Shown here: positions 53,455 to 54,523 of the stretch, one piece after another
How positions within the stretch are numbered: the first letter of the stretch is position 1
Layout: each line of letters begins with the position of its first letter
Assembly (NCBI GenBank): GCA_018267195.1
Contig: JAFDYY010000020.1
Span: forward strand, 1 to 54,523
Length of the DNA: 54,523 nucleotides
Direction: 5' to 3'
Source: Bacteroidota bacterium
GTDB lineage: Bacteria; Bacteroidota; Bacteroidia; Cytophagales; Cyclobacteriaceae
Program-made: the position numbers and the translations under genes
The notes under the pieces: generated by a model
Databases searched by the model: none
What the model was told of the DNA's origin: nothing
Seen by the model: only the letters and a program-made list of their open reading frames with translations

Positions 53455-54180
53455 ATGACACCCAAGAACTCCATTTTTTTACTGTTACTTAATGTTTTAC
53501 TCTGCACGAGCTCGTTTGGCCAGGAAAAAGATGACTTGAAAAAATTGATACCAAGGAAATTTATTGATCATTGGGAGATAGTTCTTGGTCCTAATCTAAT
53601 AATACCAAATGCAGATAGCTGGGCTTCTTTTTATAACAATACCACGACAGGATCAGCGTATTCAATTTCAAAAAAAATTGGGCTGTCTACTGGTATAAGC
53701 TTGATTCATAACATTAAAAGGAGATTTGATATCAGAGGTTCTTTTCTATGGGAAAGGCGGGGTTACTTGGAACAATATACTTTTAATCTTAACAACGATC
53801 AAGTTGAACTATCTAAGTACAATCGAAAAGATGATTGTTTATCTATCTCTTTTGCTCCTTCTTATCTTATTAGCAGAAAAAATAACATCATTTTTTTTTC
53901 AGGGGCTACTTATTCATATCTAATTAAGTCTAGAGATTACAATGAGACGTACTTAAATGATAGCCTCATAAGTAAAAACACTATAAAGTTGGATGATCAT
54001 AAAACTTACGGAATATTTTTATCGACAGGCATAGATTACATTCATCCCGTTGGCAAGAAGACCTGTTTTTTTATACGACTACAAGGGAATATCGGTCTAA
54101 ATGATATCGTTCAACAAAACAAATATTCCGTGAGAACTAATAACATTCTTTTATATGCAGGCTTGAAAATAATTCGTTAA
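53455..54180 (+). CDS. Outer-membrane beta-barrel-like secreted protein
   Basis: A 241-residue protein with a signal peptide (about 1-22, ending SFG-Q) and alternating hydrophobic/aromatic strands (LGPNLIIP, ISLIHNIKRRFDIRGSFLWERRG, FFSGATYSYL, GIDYIHPVGKKTCFF) that fit the small PorT-like or outer-membrane beta-barrel family of Bacteroidota. Ends in a strand (ILLYAGLKIIR) as expected. Function unknown. It is followed by a secreted protein fragment 18 bases on. Confidence 0.72.
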   Translation: MTPKNSIFLLLLNVLLCTSSFGQEKDDLKKLIPRKFIDHWEIVLGPNLIIPNADSWASFYNNTTTGSAYSISKKIGLSTGISLIHNIKRRFDIRGSFLWERRGYLEQYTFNLNNDQVELSKYNRKDDCLSISFAPSYLISRKNNIIFFSGATYSYLIKSRDYNETYLNDSLISKNTIKLDDHKTYGIFLSTGIDYIHPVGKKTCFFIRLQGNIGLNDIVQQNKYSVRTNNILLYAGLKIIR

Positions 54181-54198
54181 CCCCAACTACAAATTTTT

Positions 54199-54486
54199 AT
54201 GAAAATCCAGCTCACCTCTCTTCTAATTCTCACTCTGAGTTCTTCCGTTTATTCTCAAACTATAACAAAAAAGACAAGTTCACCTATTGCAGGCACAGTT
54301 TGTCCAGGCTCTACATCCTATTCTGTTAGTATACCAAGCAACATAGGAATTTGTAAAATTAAATGGGTTCCGACCAATGGAGTAGTGAATGGAGGAGATG
54401 ATTTAAAGGACGTGAATATCAATTGGAATGACACACCTGGAGCCACAGCTATGCTTAAAGTCACATTCTGTCTCGTCCTGAAATAG
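54199..54486 (+). pseudogene. Secreted Ig/PKD-like protein, probably frameshifted near its end
   Basis: The frame from ATG 54199 has a signal peptide (about 1-20, ending VYS-Q), a Pro/Thr stretch and one PKD/Ig-like repeat (VCPGSTSYSVSIPS ... VNGGDDLKDVNINWND), then stops at 54486. The -1 frame across this stop stays open to the edge and reads RPEIGLHELTCKQDAK, a plausible continuation of such a repeat. A single-base change near 54460-54480 would join them, giving a longer secreted adhesin-like protein. It may equally be a real short protein or a sequencing error, and the gene continues out of the window. Confidence 0.6.
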
Positions 54487-54523
54487 GTTTACACGAATTA
54501 ACGTGTAAACAAGATGCGAAAAC

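Noticed and set aside
1..54523. CRISPR arrays, tRNA or rRNA genes, prophage or transposase genes
   Set aside because: No regularly spaced direct repeats, cloverleaf sequences, or phage/transposase proteins were visible anywhere in the window.

Overview
The window reads as a chromosomal segment of a Bacteroidota bacterium, most likely order Cytophagales. Evidence: Bacteroidota-type genes (a gliding/T9SS-type lipoprotein start, paired DUF3857 transglutaminase-like proteins, a PG_1098-type THUMP-like methyltransferase, a LETM1/TerB-like protein, a GH3-family enzyme beside lptB, a long MacB/FtsX-type permease with a PadR repressor), weak Shine-Dalgarno sequences, and promoters of the TTG-N17-TAnnTTTG type. 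I saw no tRNA, rRNA, CRISPR array, transposase, integrase or phage genes. Most of the window is ordinary core chromosome with a few small accessory insertions.

Layout. 1-4045: the start of a SUMF/Gld-type lipoprotein, mfd, and a small membrane protein. 4029-7749: a THUMP-like methyltransferase, then a compact alkylation-damage repair cluster (AraC-MGMT fusion, PF09859-type oxygenase, stand-alone Ada-type zinc domain, AlkB) bracketed by two related palindromes. 7871-10920: PadR repressor and MacB/FtsX permease behind a perfect 9-3-9 operator-like palindrome. 11026-17165: a membrane-anchored HhH protein, radA, and two tandem DUF3857/transglutaminase-fold proteins. 17269-25115: SDR, SNF2 helicase, an Omp85-type barrel, a response regulator convergent with a histidine kinase, an LEA2-type lipoprotein and a prolyl-hydroxylase-like oxygenase. 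25168-28560: fumC-mqo-lipoprotein (fumarate to malate to oxaloacetate). 28709-33082: TerC, a LETM1/TerB-like protein, purE-purK and a second TerB-like protein.

33146-39907: feoAB, a 55-residue peptide gene (35675-35842) ending in a GGLP...LKKNLGCG motif, a SPOR protein, a glycine-rich secreted protein, recJ and lptB. 39983-47811: GH3-family enzyme, then a beta-oxidation operon (marR, fused 3-hydroxyacyl-CoA dehydrogenase/enoyl-CoA hydratase, thiolase, acyl-CoA dehydrogenase) interrupted by a four-helix-bundle (S23-type) gene with its own imperfect inverted repeats. 47970-49949: an RNA methyltransferase whose 3' end is duplicated on the far side of a HEPN/nucleotidyltransferase pair. 49973-54523: oxyR, an SDR plus a 2-aminomuconic-semialdehyde-type aldehyde dehydrogenase, a beta-barrel-like protein and a probably frameshifted secreted protein.

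The most unusual signals are: (1) the HEPN/MNT cassette between two diverged copies of a methyltransferase gene end that share an identical 40-bp core, like attachment sites; (2) the 55-residue peptide gene; (3) the alkylation-repair cluster, where the Ada zinc domain is a separate gene lacking the methyl-acceptor cysteine; (4) the 400-bp four-helix-bundle unit inside the fatty-acid operon. All functional statements are homology reasoning by eye; no database search was run.
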